Shown here piece after piece: positions 18,638 to 27,966 of a stretch of DNA of 64,000 nucleotides. Location of the stretch: the NCBI RefSeq assembly GCF_003710915.1, contig NZ_RHHR01000010.1, forward strand, positions 62,001 through 126,000. The letters are read 5' to 3'. The notes under the pieces were generated by a model. The model had not been told where the DNA came from, searched no databases, and worked only from the letters and a program-made list of their open reading frames with translations. A program made the position numbers and the translations under genes. Within the stretch, counting starts at the first letter, position 1; each line of letters starts with the position of its first letter. This stretch comes from Brevibacillus invocatus. GTDB lineage: Bacteria; Bacillota; Bacilli; Brevibacillales; Brevibacillaceae.

Positions 18638-20098
18638 ATGGTATTGAATATGCAACACTGGAAAAGCGAATGGTTCAGCAATGTGAGAGGGGATGTATTA
18701 GCTGGCATTACAGTTGCTCTCGCATTGATTCCGGAAGCCATCGCCTTCTCCATTATTGCCGGCGTTGATCCGATGGTGGGTATTTACGCTTCCTTTTGCA
18801 TTGCGGTGACCATCGCCTTTGTGGGTGGACGACCAGGCATGATTTCGGCTGCTACAGGAGCAATGGCACTCCTGATGATCACACTGGTAAAGGAACACGG
18901 GATTGAGTATCTATTTGCAGCAACCGTATTGACTGGTATTTTGCAATTGGTTTTTGGAGCTTTGAAAATTGGAAGGCTCATGACCTTTGTTCCCCATTCC
19001 GTGGTGATTGGATTTGTCAACGCCCTGGCCATCCTGATCTTTATGGCCCAGCTCCCACATTTTCTAGGAGCATCGTGGATCATGTATGCCATGGTGGCAG
19101 CTACTCTGGCCATCATTTACCTGCTTCCACGACTGACCAAAGCGATCCCATCTGCTTTGTTTGCTATTATCGTGATGACCGCAATCGCAATGATATCGGG
19201 ATGGGATTTACGGACAGTAGGCGATATGGGAGAGATTACGCGCGCCCTGCCACTGTTTCACCTGCCCGCTGTACCGCTTACTCTGGAAACGTTGCTCATC
19301 ATTCTCCCCTACTCCTTTCCTTTGGCATTGGTTGGAATTCTGGAGTCCTTGATGACTGCTTCTATCCTGGATGAAATGACGGATACGAACAGCAACAAGA
19401 ATACAGAGGTCAAAGGACAAGGGATTGCAAATGTCATAACCGGGTTTTTCGGAGGTATGGCGGGATGTGCCATGATCGGTCAATCCGTGATTAACGTCAA
19501 GTCAGGTGGTAGAGGAAGACTTTCCACGCTGGTTGCGGGAGTATTTTTACTCTTCCTGATTCTTGTACTGGGAGATATCGTCAAACAAATTCCGATGGCA
19601 GCATTGGTTGGGGTTATGATCATGGTATCGATCGGAACGTTTGATTGGCGCTCACTCGTGGATATGCGCAAGGTACCGGTTGGGGACTCGTTTGTCATGC
19701 TGACCACGGTTGTCATCGTTGTACTCACCCATGATCTCGCAAAAGGCGTGATCAGTGGAGTGGTCTTGAGTGCGGTTATCTTTGGATGGCGGATGGCTCG
19801 CCTGCACGCTTCGACGTACATCAGTGACACGGGTGAAAAAGTGTATGTCATTAAAGGACAGCTGTTTTTCGGTACGATGACACATTTTTTCGACCAATTT
19901 CAGTTTCAGGAAGATCCTGAACAGATCATCATTGATTTTAGCCGCTCTCACGTATGGGACCATTCGGCAGTAACCGCCATTACCAAGGTAGCATCTAAAT
20001 ATGCACAGCTAGGGAAACAAGTGAACATCTCTGGGCTTAATGAAGAAAGCAAGAAACTGGTGGATCAGATCGGAATATCTGTCCCTTCCGCTCACTAA
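18638..20098 (+). CDS. SulP-family anion transporter with STAS domain
   Basis: A 486-residue membrane transporter with about ten to twelve hydrophobic segments. The N-terminal SulP signature is visible ([31 protein letters not shown]), and a short C-terminal STAS domain (~400-486; [18 protein letters not shown]) follows. SulP proteins carry sulfate, bicarbonate or other anions across the membrane; the substrate cannot be told here. The ATG at 18638 lies only two bases from GAGG. The TTG at 18644 has ideal spacing and may be the true start. The gene is monocistronic with a strong terminator. Confidence 0.9.
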   Translation: MVLNMQHWKSEWFSNVRGDVLAGITVALALIPEAIAFSIIAGVDPMVGIYASFCIAVTIAFVGGRPGMISAATGAMALLMITLVKEHGIEYLFAATVLTGILQLVFGALKIGRLMTFVPHSVVIGFVNALAILIFMAQLPHFLGASWIMYAMVAATLAIIYLLPRLTKAIPSALFAIIVMTAIAMISGWDLRTVGDMGEITRALPLFHLPAVPLTLETLLIILPYSFPLALVGILESLMTASILDEMTDTNSNKNTEVKGQGIANVITGFFGGMAGCAMIGQSVINVKSGGRGRLSTLVAGVFLLFLILVLGDIVKQIPMAALVGVMIMVSIGTFDWRSLVDMRKVPVGDSFVMLTTVVIVVLTHDLAKGVISGVVLSAVIFGWRMARLHASTYISDTGEKVYVIKGQLFFGTMTHFFDQFQFQEDPEQIIIDFSRSHVWDHSAVTAITKVASKYAQLGKQVNISGLNEESKKLVDQIGISVPSAH

Positions 20099-20102
20099 AA
20101 GC

Positions 20103-20133
20103 AAGACCTCCTCGCACCTGAGGAGGTCTTTTC
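20103..20133 (+). terminator. Intrinsic terminator of the SulP gene
   Basis: AAGACCTCCTC ... GAGGAGGTCTTTTC: an 11-bp stem followed directly by T residues. Confidence 0.85.
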
Positions 20134-20284
20134 TGTCTTCCTTTTGCTTTTGCCATATAGATTTACTTATTTCATTTATGCTTTAGTACGATCACTATTC
20201 TTGATTGGTCAGCCTTTCCGTACAGTGTTAGAATGATCACAATAGTATTTCCTGCTTTTTTACAGCAAAGGTTGTGACGGAAGG

Positions 20285-21523
20285 ATGAATTTTTCCTGGA
20301 AACGTAATTTGTTTGTACTATGGCTAGGCGTCTTTTTTTGTAGCACGGCGTACACGATCTCGATCCCGTTCTTACCGATTTTTCTCCACACCTCGATGGG
20401 TATCAACGAAAATCTGGAGCTTTGGGCTGGTATTTCCTTCGGCATTACTTTTCTCGCTAGTGCGATGATTTCGCCTTTTTGGGGATCCCTAGCAGACAAA
20501 TACGGACGAAAGCCCATGTTGATCCGCTCCGGATTCAGCCTGGCGCTCCTTTATTTCTTGACCTATTTCATTACGGATCCCTACTTGTTCATTGTCCTGC
20601 GCATCTTCCAAGGACTGCTCGCTGGGTACGTTCCTGCCTCAATTGCCCTTGTCGGTACCAATACGCCTGAAAAGGATGTCGGCTATGCGCTTGGAGTCAT
20701 GGCTACTGCTGGTGCAACGGGCAGCATTATTGGACCACTTGTCGGAGGATTTGTCAGTCATCTATGGGGAAACCGAGAAGCTTTTATCTTTTCTGGATTT
20801 GTCGTACTGGTTGCTGCACTGATTGCCACTTTCTTTGTCAAAGAAACCAATTTCAACCGCACCGGCCCGCGCTCGAAAGTACGTGAAGACTTGCGTGCTG
20901 CTTGGGCAAATCGCTCCCTGATGTCTATTTTAGGGGTCAGCATGCTGGTCACCTGTTCAGTCATGCTGCTTGAGCCGCTGTTGACGGTTTATGTATTGCA
21001 ACTCGGCGTCAGCGAACAAGAAGCGTCTCTCAGTGCGGGTATCATTTTCGCATCCGTAGGGATCGCCACCGTCCTTGCCTCCCCTCGCTGGGGAAGATTA
21101 GGGTCCAAAATCGGATTTTCCAAGATCCTGTTCATTGGACTCATGGGCGGTGCAATCGGCAATCTGTTGCAATATTTCTTTACGGATCTGTACGGATTTG
21201 GAATTCTGCGCTTCATCTACGGCATGTTTTTCGCGGCGGTCTACCCCTCTATCAATGCGATGATTGTGAAAGTGACTGAGCCGGAGTTTCGCGGCAGAGC
21301 GTTTAGTCTGAATCAATCCTCTACACAGCTCGCAACAATGATGGGCCCGATTTTAGGTGGGATAATGGGCGGACTGATTCCGATCCGCGTGGTCTTTATC
21401 GTGAATGGCATAGCCCTGCTTGTGACAGCCATTTTGATCTATTACAAAAGTCCAGATCGCATCGCAGCGAAGGCGAAGCAAGCTTCCGTTGATTCAGCCG
21501 ATCGAGAGCTTTTGGCCAAATAA
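20285..21523 (+). CDS. MFS transporter (drug efflux-like)
   Basis: A 412-residue protein with about twelve hydrophobic segments. The MFS motif A lies between segments 2 and 3 (GSLADKYGRKPM), and a motif C-like GATGSIIGPLVGG is in segment 5, which is characteristic of proton-driven antiporters. It probably exports small toxic compounds from the cytoplasm. The start is the ATG at 20285 after a purine-rich AAAGG...GGAAGG stretch. It stands alone, with no regulator next to it on the same strand, and ends with a strong hairpin. Confidence 0.88.
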   Translation: MNFSWKRNLFVLWLGVFFCSTAYTISIPFLPIFLHTSMGINENLELWAGISFGITFLASAMISPFWGSLADKYGRKPMLIRSGFSLALLYFLTYFITDPYLFIVLRIFQGLLAGYVPASIALVGTNTPEKDVGYALGVMATAGATGSIIGPLVGGFVSHLWGNREAFIFSGFVVLVAALIATFFVKETNFNRTGPRSKVREDLRAAWANRSLMSILGVSMLVTCSVMLLEPLLTVYVLQLGVSEQEASLSAGIIFASVGIATVLASPRWGRLGSKIGFSKILFIGLMGGAIGNLLQYFFTDLYGFGILRFIYGMFFAAVYPSINAMIVKVTEPEFRGRAFSLNQSSTQLATMMGPILGGIMGGLIPIRVVFIVNGIALLVTAILIYYKSPDRIAAKAKQASVDSADRELLAK

Positions 21524-21540
21524 TCGAGTACGTGTATGCG

Positions 21541-21571
21541 AAAGGCGGAGGGTTTCATCACCTCCGCCTTT
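21541..21571 (+). terminator. Intrinsic terminator, MFS gene / converging DeoR gene
   Basis: AAAGGCGGAGG ... CCTCCGCCTTT, a perfect stem that can work in both directions between convergent genes. Confidence 0.75.
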
Positions 21572-21608
21572 GCCATGCTTGAAGCACTTATTCCTTGTCC
21601 CTTGTCAC

Positions 21609-22370
21609 TTACGGAGAAACCTTCACTTTTACGGATTTTTCCTCCAATTGGCGAATGGTCCCTTCATCGACTTCGTCATCCGTAATGATCTCATCGATTT
21701 CTGAGAGTTTGGCAAAATAGGTAAAAGCCTGGACACCGAATTTGCTTGTATCCGCCAGCAAAAAGACTTTGTCTGAAATCTCGATCATTTTCTTTTTGAC
21801 TAGAGCCTGCAATTCATTCGATTCACTGATTCCGCGTTCGAGATGGACCCCTTTGCAGGAAAGAAAAGCTTTGTCGACATGATATTGATCCAATGTCCGT
21901 TCTGCGCTCGGTCCAAGATAAGAAAGGGATCGAGGTGCCAGCGTTCCACCCGTCGATATCACTTCCACCTTTTCCTTGGTGGAAAGCTCCATCGCAACCT
22001 TGATGGAGTTGGTCAATACGGTAAGCGGAATATCTGGTACGATCGCCGCCATGTACCAAGCCGTGGTGCTAGCGTCTAGAATGATCCTATCATGCGGTTC
22101 AATATAAGCAACAGCTTGTCTGGCGATCCGTTTCTTTTCCTCCATCCGTGTTACTTCACGTTCTAGATAAGGAATTTCCGGTTGCTGGTCCGCGATGCTG
22201 ACTGCTCCGCCGTGGCTCCTGATTAAACGCCCCGCTTCCTCCAATCGATCCAGATCCCGACGTATGGTCTCCTCTGTCACGTTGCAAATCTCACTCAATT
22301 CTGATACTCGAATACTGCCCCTGTCGTTTACCAAACGGACAATCATTTCATGCCTCTCAGCTACAAGCAT
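21609..22370 (-). CDS. DeoR-family sugar-responsive transcriptional regulator
   Basis: A 253-residue repressor. The N-terminal winged helix (residues 1-57) has the DeoR signature VSELSEICNVTEETIRRDL. The C-terminal ISOCOT-like effector domain binds phosphorylated sugars (ILDASTTAWYMA; ISTGGTL; SESNELQALVKKKM). The start is taken as the second ATG (22370), six bases from GAGG; an ATG two codons upstream overlaps the site. It lies directly downstream of the isomerase-like gene on the same strand, separated by 160 bp, and probably controls it in response to a sugar phosphate. Confidence 0.9.
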   Translation of the reverse strand: MLVAERHEMIVRLVNDRGSIRVSELSEICNVTEETIRRDLDRLEEAGRLIRSHGGAVSIADQQPEIPYLEREVTRMEEKKRIARQAVAYIEPHDRIILDASTTAWYMAAIVPDIPLTVLTNSIKVAMELSTKEKVEVISTGGTLAPRSLSYLGPSAERTLDQYHVDKAFLSCKGVHLERGISESNELQALVKKKMIEISDKVFLLADTSKFGVQAFTYFAKLSEIDEIITDDEVDEGTIRQLEEKSVKVKVSP

Positions 22371-22530
22371 CGTCATCCTCTTTCCCGTACCTTATTGCGG
22401 ACGCCACGTTTTTGTTTTGCGAGTCGACTGTTCTTTTTGATTTTGTATATCTTTGATTATACCAGTTTTACCCGCTATTACAGGAAGAAATTTGAGGATT
22501 TCTTTTGTTTTTCTTTTGTAAGCTCGTTCC

Positions 22531-24033
22531 CTACAGCGTAACCTGCTTGATCGACATAAGCTGAGCAACCTTTTGAAGCAGACGTGCGTGATGTCCAATC
22601 GCTAGCGCACAGTGATGTGTGGGCGCTTCCATAAACCAACGTTCCATATACTCGTCAGGATGCTGACGAAATTTCACGGGAGTCTGGGTATTGCCTATCT
22701 TCATCGTCGGTCCGTTGGTGGATTCTCCCTCACTAAATATCATCTTCAGCTTGCCTTCGCCAGTCTGTGTCAGGTTAACCGTCGTCACCGGGCCTTTTTT
22801 CACTTTTGCTTCAACCGATACACCAGTTCCCTGTTTCCCGTGATAAAGTCCCATTCCTCGCAATATCGGCTTTCCTTCTGAGATGGCCATATGGAACGGC
22901 CCGTCATGTCCCAACAGGATCGTTTCATCCTCATAATCCACGACGACGATCTCGGAGTAACTACCGCCAATCCCGAGTGAATCACAAATCTTCATCGCGA
23001 TGGCTGTCTTGAGATCTCCCTCTCCTGCACAAGGAATCCCTTTTGCAGTAAGTAGCGAATGGCCCACGATGAAGCCTGCTTGCAGCTTCTCGTAAGGATT
23101 CCCAGATGCGCCGTGATAATAATAAGTCAATGCGTCCAGATCGTAATGTCGAACCAGCTTTTCCTGTGCAGCAGCTACCCTGCAAGACCATTCCAGCTGT
23201 TCGTCAGTAGGCTTTTTGGCGATCGGGTCAGACGGTGAATCACCGCTTATCGCAAACATGTCTTCTATGTCCATTCGGATCTTCTTTACTTCTGCTTCTG
23301 TTACTTCACGCAGCATTCGGTCTAAATCACACATTTCCAGCATTTCGACATGCAAGCCGATCTCTGCTTGTATCATGGCAAAGTCGCTGTACATATCCAG
23401 CATTCCGCTGTATGTGTTTCCCAGAAATCCAAAACGGCTGTGGCGCAAGGTTCTGCGTACAGCTGCTGCCTGAATCCACTCCTCGATGTGTTGCCAAGCT
23501 CGTTTGGCCTCCCAGCGATCCTTTGTCTCTTCATTCGTGACTGAAATGCTGGGTGTTTGCTCCAGTCCAAGCAAGCCGTTGATCACACGAAAAGAGATAC
23601 CAGCCCGCGAAAAGGCATTGGCAATCTCCGGTACCGGACAGGCACCGCAATGCGCCAGCCATTCGCCCGTGGTAGTGAGCTCGTAATGGATTCTCGCCGC
23701 CGGCTGTAGATTGAGAATGACGACAGGTGCGGAGCAAAGCTGATGGATAGGCAAGACAGTGGAGCTGGTGCTGTAAGTAGCCGAATGGCAAAAAATGAGA
23801 TCGACATTCTGGGCATTGAACCACTCGCCTGCTCGTCTGCCCTCTGCTTCTGTATCCACGAGACCGTAATAAAAAACATCTCCATACTCAGACATCCGCT
23901 TTTTTAAAAATTCCCCATAATTCGTCAATCGCTCTCGCAAGCCCGGGAACTGGCTCCAGTATGCAGCCAGTCCGATCGTGTACAGGCCAATTCTTCCTTT
24001 TTTGACAGGTTTCATTCTGTTTGAATGCTCCAT
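22531..24033 (-). CDS. L-fucose/L-arabinose isomerase family protein
   Basis: A 500-residue protein of the fucose/arabinose isomerase superfamily. Family features are FCHSATYSTSSTVLP in the N-terminal half and, in the C-terminal half, GIPCAGEGDLKTAIAM (metal-ligand Glu), LGHDGPFHMAI and the terminal HHCALAIGHH, which carries metal-binding histidines. These enzymes interconvert aldoses and ketoses, but the subgroup seen here is poorly characterised and its sugar is unknown. GGAGGGG lies seven bases before the ATG. DeoR follows and a divergent AraC regulator precedes it, an unusual double regulator arrangement. No kinase, aldolase or transporter for the sugar is nearby. Confidence 0.8.
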   Translation of the reverse strand: MEHSNRMKPVKKGRIGLYTIGLAAYWSQFPGLRERLTNYGEFLKKRMSEYGDVFYYGLVDTEAEGRRAGEWFNAQNVDLIFCHSATYSTSSTVLPIHQLCSAPVVILNLQPAARIHYELTTTGEWLAHCGACPVPEIANAFSRAGISFRVINGLLGLEQTPSISVTNEETKDRWEAKRAWQHIEEWIQAAAVRRTLRHSRFGFLGNTYSGMLDMYSDFAMIQAEIGLHVEMLEMCDLDRMLREVTEAEVKKIRMDIEDMFAISGDSPSDPIAKKPTDEQLEWSCRVAAAQEKLVRHYDLDALTYYYHGASGNPYEKLQAGFIVGHSLLTAKGIPCAGEGDLKTAIAMKICDSLGIGGSYSEIVVVDYEDETILLGHDGPFHMAISEGKPILRGMGLYHGKQGTGVSVEAKVKKGPVTTVNLTQTGEGKLKMIFSEGESTNGPTMKIGNTQTPVKFRQHPDEYMERWFMEAPTHHCALAIGHHARLLQKVAQLMSIKQVTL

Positions 24034-24152
24034 TCAAGATCCCCTCCACGAGAAAATAACACCTTCATGCGTCCATTGTATTCGCTTACAATGTAAGAAA
24101 CATCCCAGCATCTTGTTCGTTCATAACAGTTTATTGCCAGGAGGTGCTTGTC

Positions 24153-25025
24153 GTGGACAAATATGTTGAAAGGGCATCATACGATTGGACAGAAGATTCT
24201 GTGCGCTTGATCACGACTCCAAGCCAAATGGCCAAGTCAACCTTTTACTACGTTCAGGAGGTCGGTCATTTCCAAACCCAGCCCGGATATTTTACGGAGC
24301 GACAACAGCTTCATTCGTATTTGCTGGTGTATACCCTTTCCGGGTCGGGGCATCTGCATTATCAAGGAAAATCGTATGTGTTAAGCCCGCATCAGGCGTT
24401 TTTCATCGATTGTCGCGAATATCAATTTTACAAGACCGATGAAGCCTGTCTATGGGAGATCCTTTGGGTACATTTCGACGGGAGCAACAGCCGGGGATAT
24501 TATGAGCAATTTGCCAAGCATGGTTCGCCGGTCGTTTCATTCGAATCAGATCAAGGAATGCCTGATCTGATTCGGCAACTGATCCATATTCACCATTATC
24601 AAGATGTCCGAACCGAGGCTTTGGCTTCCAAGGTATTGGTTGAACTGTTGACTCACTTGCTTTTGGCCACCAATCCGCCGGAGCATGCTGGCACCTTTCT
24701 GCCGCCTGTCATCGAAAATATCGTGCGAGAACTGGATCGGCGTTTTCAGGAAAAGATCTCTTTGGACGAATTGGCCAAGCAGCATGCCGTAAGTAAATTT
24801 CATTTGGTACGACTGTTAAAAAAATACACGGGATATGCGCCGAACGAGTACATCATCCATCGTCGAATCACCTATGCCAAGGAATTGCTCACCTACTCCG
24901 ATCTCACCGTAGCTGCTATCGCGTTCGAGGTCGGGATCGATCACGTCAGCCATTTTATTGACTTGTTCAAAAAACGCGTGGACATGACTCCCCTCGCCTA
25001 TCGAAAAAGGTGGCAGCGTCCATGA
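24153..25025 (+). CDS. AraC-family transcriptional regulator
   Basis: A 290-residue regulator with an N-terminal cupin-like sugar-binding domain (about 20-160; LLVYTLSGSGHLHY) and a C-terminal double helix-turn-helix (about 190-290; ISLDELAKQHAVSKFHLVRL and VAAIAFEVGIDHVSHFIDLFKK). The start is the GTG at 24153, eight bases after AGGAGG; the frame is open three codons further upstream. It is divergent from the isomerase-like gene with 120 bp between the starts, so it most likely activates that gene. Confidence 0.9.
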   Translation: MDKYVERASYDWTEDSVRLITTPSQMAKSTFYYVQEVGHFQTQPGYFTERQQLHSYLLVYTLSGSGHLHYQGKSYVLSPHQAFFIDCREYQFYKTDEACLWEILWVHFDGSNSRGYYEQFAKHGSPVVSFESDQGMPDLIRQLIHIHHYQDVRTEALASKVLVELLTHLLLATNPPEHAGTFLPPVIENIVRELDRRFQEKISLDELAKQHAVSKFHLVRLLKKYTGYAPNEYIIHRRITYAKELLTYSDLTVAAIAFEVGIDHVSHFIDLFKKRVDMTPLAYRKRWQRP

Positions 25026-25045
25026 CGTTCACCTTCCTTGACAAG

Positions 25046-25083
25046 AAAAAAATGCTGAGGGATTGGCTCCTTCAGCATTTTTT
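25046..25083 (+). terminator. Intrinsic terminator, bidirectional
   Basis: AAAAAAATGCTGAGG ... CCTTCAGCATTTTTT, a stem with A and T tracts on both sides, placed between the converging AraC gene and the small basic-protein gene. Confidence 0.8.
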
Positions 25084-25106
25084 GACATGATTCTTCTACC
25101 TGCTTT

Positions 25107-25316
25107 TTAGACTCCCGTACGTCTGCGTTGATTGTTTGGTTTCTTCGTATGCTGGCTTTTCATTGTTTGATTGGCCGACTTTTGGTTCTGGAAGGAAGAA
25201 CTCCCATTCGATTGTGCCTGTTTTTTCTCAGCCATTTTGCGCTTGATCGCTTCTTGCAGACTGATTTTTCCTTTGCCTTCGGTAGCTTCGATGTCGTTTT
25301 GGTTTGGCTCCTTCAT
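25107..25316 (-). CDS. Small basic hydrophilic protein, unknown function
   Basis: A 69-residue protein that starts MKEPNQNDIEATEGKGKISL, has a short helical segment (LQEAIKRKMAEKK) and then a low-complexity Gln/Asn/Ser/Lys-rich tail ending in KKPNNQRRRTGV. It looks disordered and strongly basic at the C-terminus, compatible with nucleic-acid binding or a spore-associated protein. I do not recognise a family. The ATG at 25316 lies nine bases after GAGGAG. Confidence 0.6.
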   Translation of the reverse strand: MKEPNQNDIEATEGKGKISLQEAIKRKMAEKKQAQSNGSSSFQNQKSANQTMKSQHTKKPNNQRRRTGV

Positions 25317-25399
25317 GCGTAGCAACTCCTCATGAAAAATGGTCTATCTCCTTGTATTCTAGTGCATGATAGCAGGAACTGCCAATAGGAATCTACTTG

Positions 25400-26233
25400 T
25401 TATTTTGCTCGAAGCTGCGCATATTTTACACCACTTGCCTGAAAACGTAAAATTTCCTCCAGTACATCTGCTAAATATGCCCCTGCTTCGATCGGCGGAG
25501 TGCCACCGCGATGGATATTGGAGATGACGGTGCGGTCTGACTCTACGGTATGATGATCAGGCTTGTAAATCATGTAGGCGCTCAGACTCTCTGCGGTGGC
25601 AAGGCCAGGCCTTTCACCAATCAGGGAGATGACCACTTTACATTTCACGATAGAGGCTACATGATCCTGCACCCAGACACGGCCACGATGGATAAAAATC
25701 GGCTTTGCAACCTGAATTTTTTTCAAAGCCAAACCTTGCAGCAACGCTGGCAACAAGTCCGGAATGGTGGCTTCACATGCTGACGTACTAAGTCCATCGG
25801 ATATGATGATTTGCACATCCTTGTTTTTTTCCCCATGCTTCTCCAGCCAACGGACCGAATCCTCTGACAAAAAGCGTCCCGAATCCAGATTCATCAAGTA
25901 CTCCTGCATATCGGACGCCCTGGAATGAAGGACGGGAAGTCCCAAATCCTCAATCAAGGATGGATCAATCGTGTTCATGACTGCATCATGGGCAGCAGCT
26001 TGGTCGATCCGAAATTGCAGATAGCTCGTCGTCTTCATACGCGTACCAGCCCGCCCAATCCCGATGCGAGCAGGAGTCCTCCTCATAGCTCGCTCCAGGA
26101 CTTCCGGATTATGCGGCTTTGGGACTCCCGCTTGTTTATCTTCTGGGAAATGGATGCTTTCCAGATGTTCATTTTTCTTGGATAACTCCTCTATCACTCT
26201 TTGGACCAAATGATCCAGGTTTACCTGTTTCAT
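25400..26233 (-). CDS. eutC: Ethanolamine ammonia-lyase small subunit
   Basis: The 277-residue light chain of the adenosylcobalamin-dependent enzyme that converts ethanolamine to acetaldehyde and ammonia. Family features are RTPARIGIGRAGTRMKT, the cobalamin-binding region IISDGLSTSACEA, and VISLIGERPGLATAESLSAY near the C-terminus. The N-terminal ~55 residues are a poorly conserved extension. It follows eutB by 22 bp and is co-transcribed with it. The start is the ATG at 26233 after GGGAGG. No eutA reactivase, shell protein or eutVW genes are in the window. Confidence 0.95.
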   Translation of the reverse strand: MKQVNLDHLVQRVIEELSKKNEHLESIHFPEDKQAGVPKPHNPEVLERAMRRTPARIGIGRAGTRMKTTSYLQFRIDQAAAHDAVMNTIDPSLIEDLGLPVLHSRASDMQEYLMNLDSGRFLSEDSVRWLEKHGEKNKDVQIIISDGLSTSACEATIPDLLPALLQGLALKKIQVAKPIFIHRGRVWVQDHVASIVKCKVVISLIGERPGLATAESLSAYMIYKPDHHTVESDRTVISNIHRGGTPPIEAGAYLADVLEEILRFQASGVKYAQLRAK

Positions 26234-26255
26234 CCCTTGTTCCCTCCCCTGACGC

Positions 26256-27617
26256 TCAGTCAAAAATGGATAAGTCCCCAGCTCGCTCCGTCAATCGACC
26301 ATTCTCCATGATCTCCATCTTCTCCAACCATTTCTCAAATTCGCGCAAAGGTCGAAAACCCAACAGTTCTCGCAGACTGGCGTCATCATGATAGCTCGTA
26401 TCCTGATAGCTGAGCATGACATCATCTCCGCCCGGAACGCCCATGTAAAAGTTCGCCCCGCCCAATGCAGTCAGCATTCCGGCGATCTCCTGATCATTTT
26501 GGTCCGCATACATGTGATTCGTATAGGTAGGGGCTATTCCCATCGGCAACCCATGCAGTTTGCCCATGAACAAATCCTCCAGATCAGCGCGAATCATCTG
26601 CCTTCCATCATACAAGGTCTCTGGACCGATAAAGCCCGAAACATTATTCACCATAAAAGGCTTCCAATGGCGGCAGAAGCCATAGGTTCGGGATTCCAGC
26701 GTCTGCATATCAACCCCTTCATGCGAATCGAGGGATACTTCTGAGCCTTGACCCGTTTCAAAATACATGACATTGGGGCCTGAAGCGGTGCCATAGCGGA
26801 GCATCAGCTCCATTGCCTCATCGAGAATTTCTTTATTGACTCCAAATGCATCATTGGCTTTCTGCGAGCCTGCCAAGCTTTGAAAGAGGAGAGAAATGGG
26901 CGCACCACCTCGCAGGGCCTGCACCTGTGTCGAAATGTGGGCGAGGACGCAGTTTTGTGTAGGAATCTGCCAATGCTGCATAAAATCATGCGTCATCTTC
27001 AGCAGCTTGGTAACGCTTTCAACTGAATCATTATTTGGATTGATGCCAATTACGGCGTCCCCTGACCCGTATGAAAGTCCTTCTTTGATCGAAGCCATAA
27101 TACCCTCTGGATCATCAATCGGATGATTGGGCTGACAGCGGAAAGCAAGTCGGCCCGGCTCTCCAATCAAGGTGTTGCAGTAAGCCTGATGACGCATCTT
27201 CTGTGAAGCTAGGACCAGGTCGATGCTCGACATCAATTTGGCAACAGCGGAGATCATTTCACTGGTTAGTCCCCGGCTTATTCGTGTAAGCTCTGGCATC
27301 CCCGATGAAAAGGATAGGATGTATTCACGCAGCTCGCCAATCGTCCATCCCTTGATTTCGTTGTAGACGGACAGATTGATGTCCTCATAAATAACACGTG
27401 TCACTTCATCCTTTTCATAGGGAATCACGGGATTCTCGTAGATATCACTCAGCATCATTTCGCTTAGAACCACTTTGGCAGCCATTCTCTCCAAGGCAGA
27501 GTTTGCTGACAGCTTGCTCATTTGATCTCCTGATTTTTCTTCACTAGCTTTCGCAAGCACCTCACGTATGGAGCCAAATTGATATTGCTGTTTACGTATC
27601 ACACAGGACAGCTTCAT
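26256..27617 (-). CDS. eutB: Ethanolamine ammonia-lyase large subunit
   Basis: The 453-residue catalytic TIM-barrel subunit, normal length. Family signatures seen include FRCQPNHPIDDPEG, GDAVIGINPNNDS, FETGQGSEVSL and GVPGGDDVMLSYQDTS. It binds ethanolamine, with EutC completing the cobalamin site. The ATG at 27617 follows GGGAGAGGG; the open frame further upstream is the structured leader, not protein. Expression is probably controlled by terminator/antiterminator switching in that leader (27670-27806). Acetaldehyde would have to be handled by genes elsewhere. Confidence 0.96.
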   Translation of the reverse strand: MKLSCVIRKQQYQFGSIREVLAKASEEKSGDQMSKLSANSALERMAAKVVLSEMMLSDIYENPVIPYEKDEVTRVIYEDINLSVYNEIKGWTIGELREYILSFSSGMPELTRISRGLTSEMISAVAKLMSSIDLVLASQKMRHQAYCNTLIGEPGRLAFRCQPNHPIDDPEGIMASIKEGLSYGSGDAVIGINPNNDSVESVTKLLKMTHDFMQHWQIPTQNCVLAHISTQVQALRGGAPISLLFQSLAGSQKANDAFGVNKEILDEAMELMLRYGTASGPNVMYFETGQGSEVSLDSHEGVDMQTLESRTYGFCRHWKPFMVNNVSGFIGPETLYDGRQMIRADLEDLFMGKLHGLPMGIAPTYTNHMYADQNDQEIAGMLTALGGANFYMGVPGGDDVMLSYQDTSYHDDASLRELLGFRPLREFEKWLEKMEIMENGRLTERAGDLSIFD

Positions 27618-27669
27618 GCAGACACCCTCTCCCATTTCTTCGATAAGTAGAAAACAGGGGACTCCCAAT

Positions 27670-27726
27670 AAAAAAGGTGCTATTCCATGCTGACGGGATT
27701 CCATAACCCGCAGCATAAAAAAGCAC
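27670..27726 (-). terminator. Attenuator-type terminator in the eutB leader
   Basis: The minus strand forms a three-part stem: GGTGCT with AGCACC, ATGCTG with CAGCAT, and CGGG with CCCG at the loop, followed by six T residues. It lies about 50 bases upstream of the eutB start, so it would stop transcription before the gene unless prevented. Its 5' arm (GGTGCT) is also the 3' part of the upstream hairpin P2. Confidence 0.75.
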
Positions 27727-27806
27727 CATTGCTTCGCTCTCTTCACTTTTCCCATACGATTGAACTCACAGCAAGCATTCTTCATTAAACCCGACACCGT
27801 TGTCGG
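27721..27806 (-). promoter_or_regulatory. Probable ANTAR-type dual-hairpin antitermination element
   Basis: Two hairpins lie in the eutB leader (minus strand). P1 (27806-27791) has stem CCGAC/GTCGG and hexaloop AACGGT. P2 (27734-27721) has stem AAGC/GCTT and hexaloop AATGGT. Both loops have A at position 1 and G at position 4, as known for RNA targets of ANTAR regulators such as EutV. P2 overlaps the first arm of the downstream terminator, so forming P2 would block termination. The linker of 56 bases is long. The cognate EutV/EutW genes are not in the window. Confidence 0.65.
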
Positions 27807-27834
27807 CCTATAACCAAAATATTCATTTTATTAC

Positions 27835-27857
27835 ATTATAGCTGGGTTAATGACCCA
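27835..27857 (-). promoter_or_regulatory. Likely eutB promoter -10 with an overlapping inverted repeat
   Basis: TATAAT on the minus strand at 27840-27835 lies about 30 bases upstream of P1. No good -35 box is seen, which suggests dependence on an activator. The spacer contains the inverted repeat TGGGT-TAATG-ACCCA (27843-27857), a plausible operator. Confidence 0.4.
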
Positions 27858-27896
27858 ATTCTACAAGTTTTCATGACAAATATTATAATTCCTCGG

Positions 27897-27925
27897 TTGA
27901 ACTTCCTAGATAAACCCCTTATAAT
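27897..27925 (+). promoter_or_regulatory. Sigma-A promoter of the GyrI-like gene
   Basis: TTGAAC (27897-27902) and TATAAT (27920-27925) are separated by exactly 17 bases. A 10-bp palindrome AACGTACGTT (27938-27947) lies just after the expected start site and could be an operator. Confidence 0.7.
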
Positions 27926-27966
27926 CTAAATAAACAGAACGTACGTTTGTATTGGAGGAGAACACA

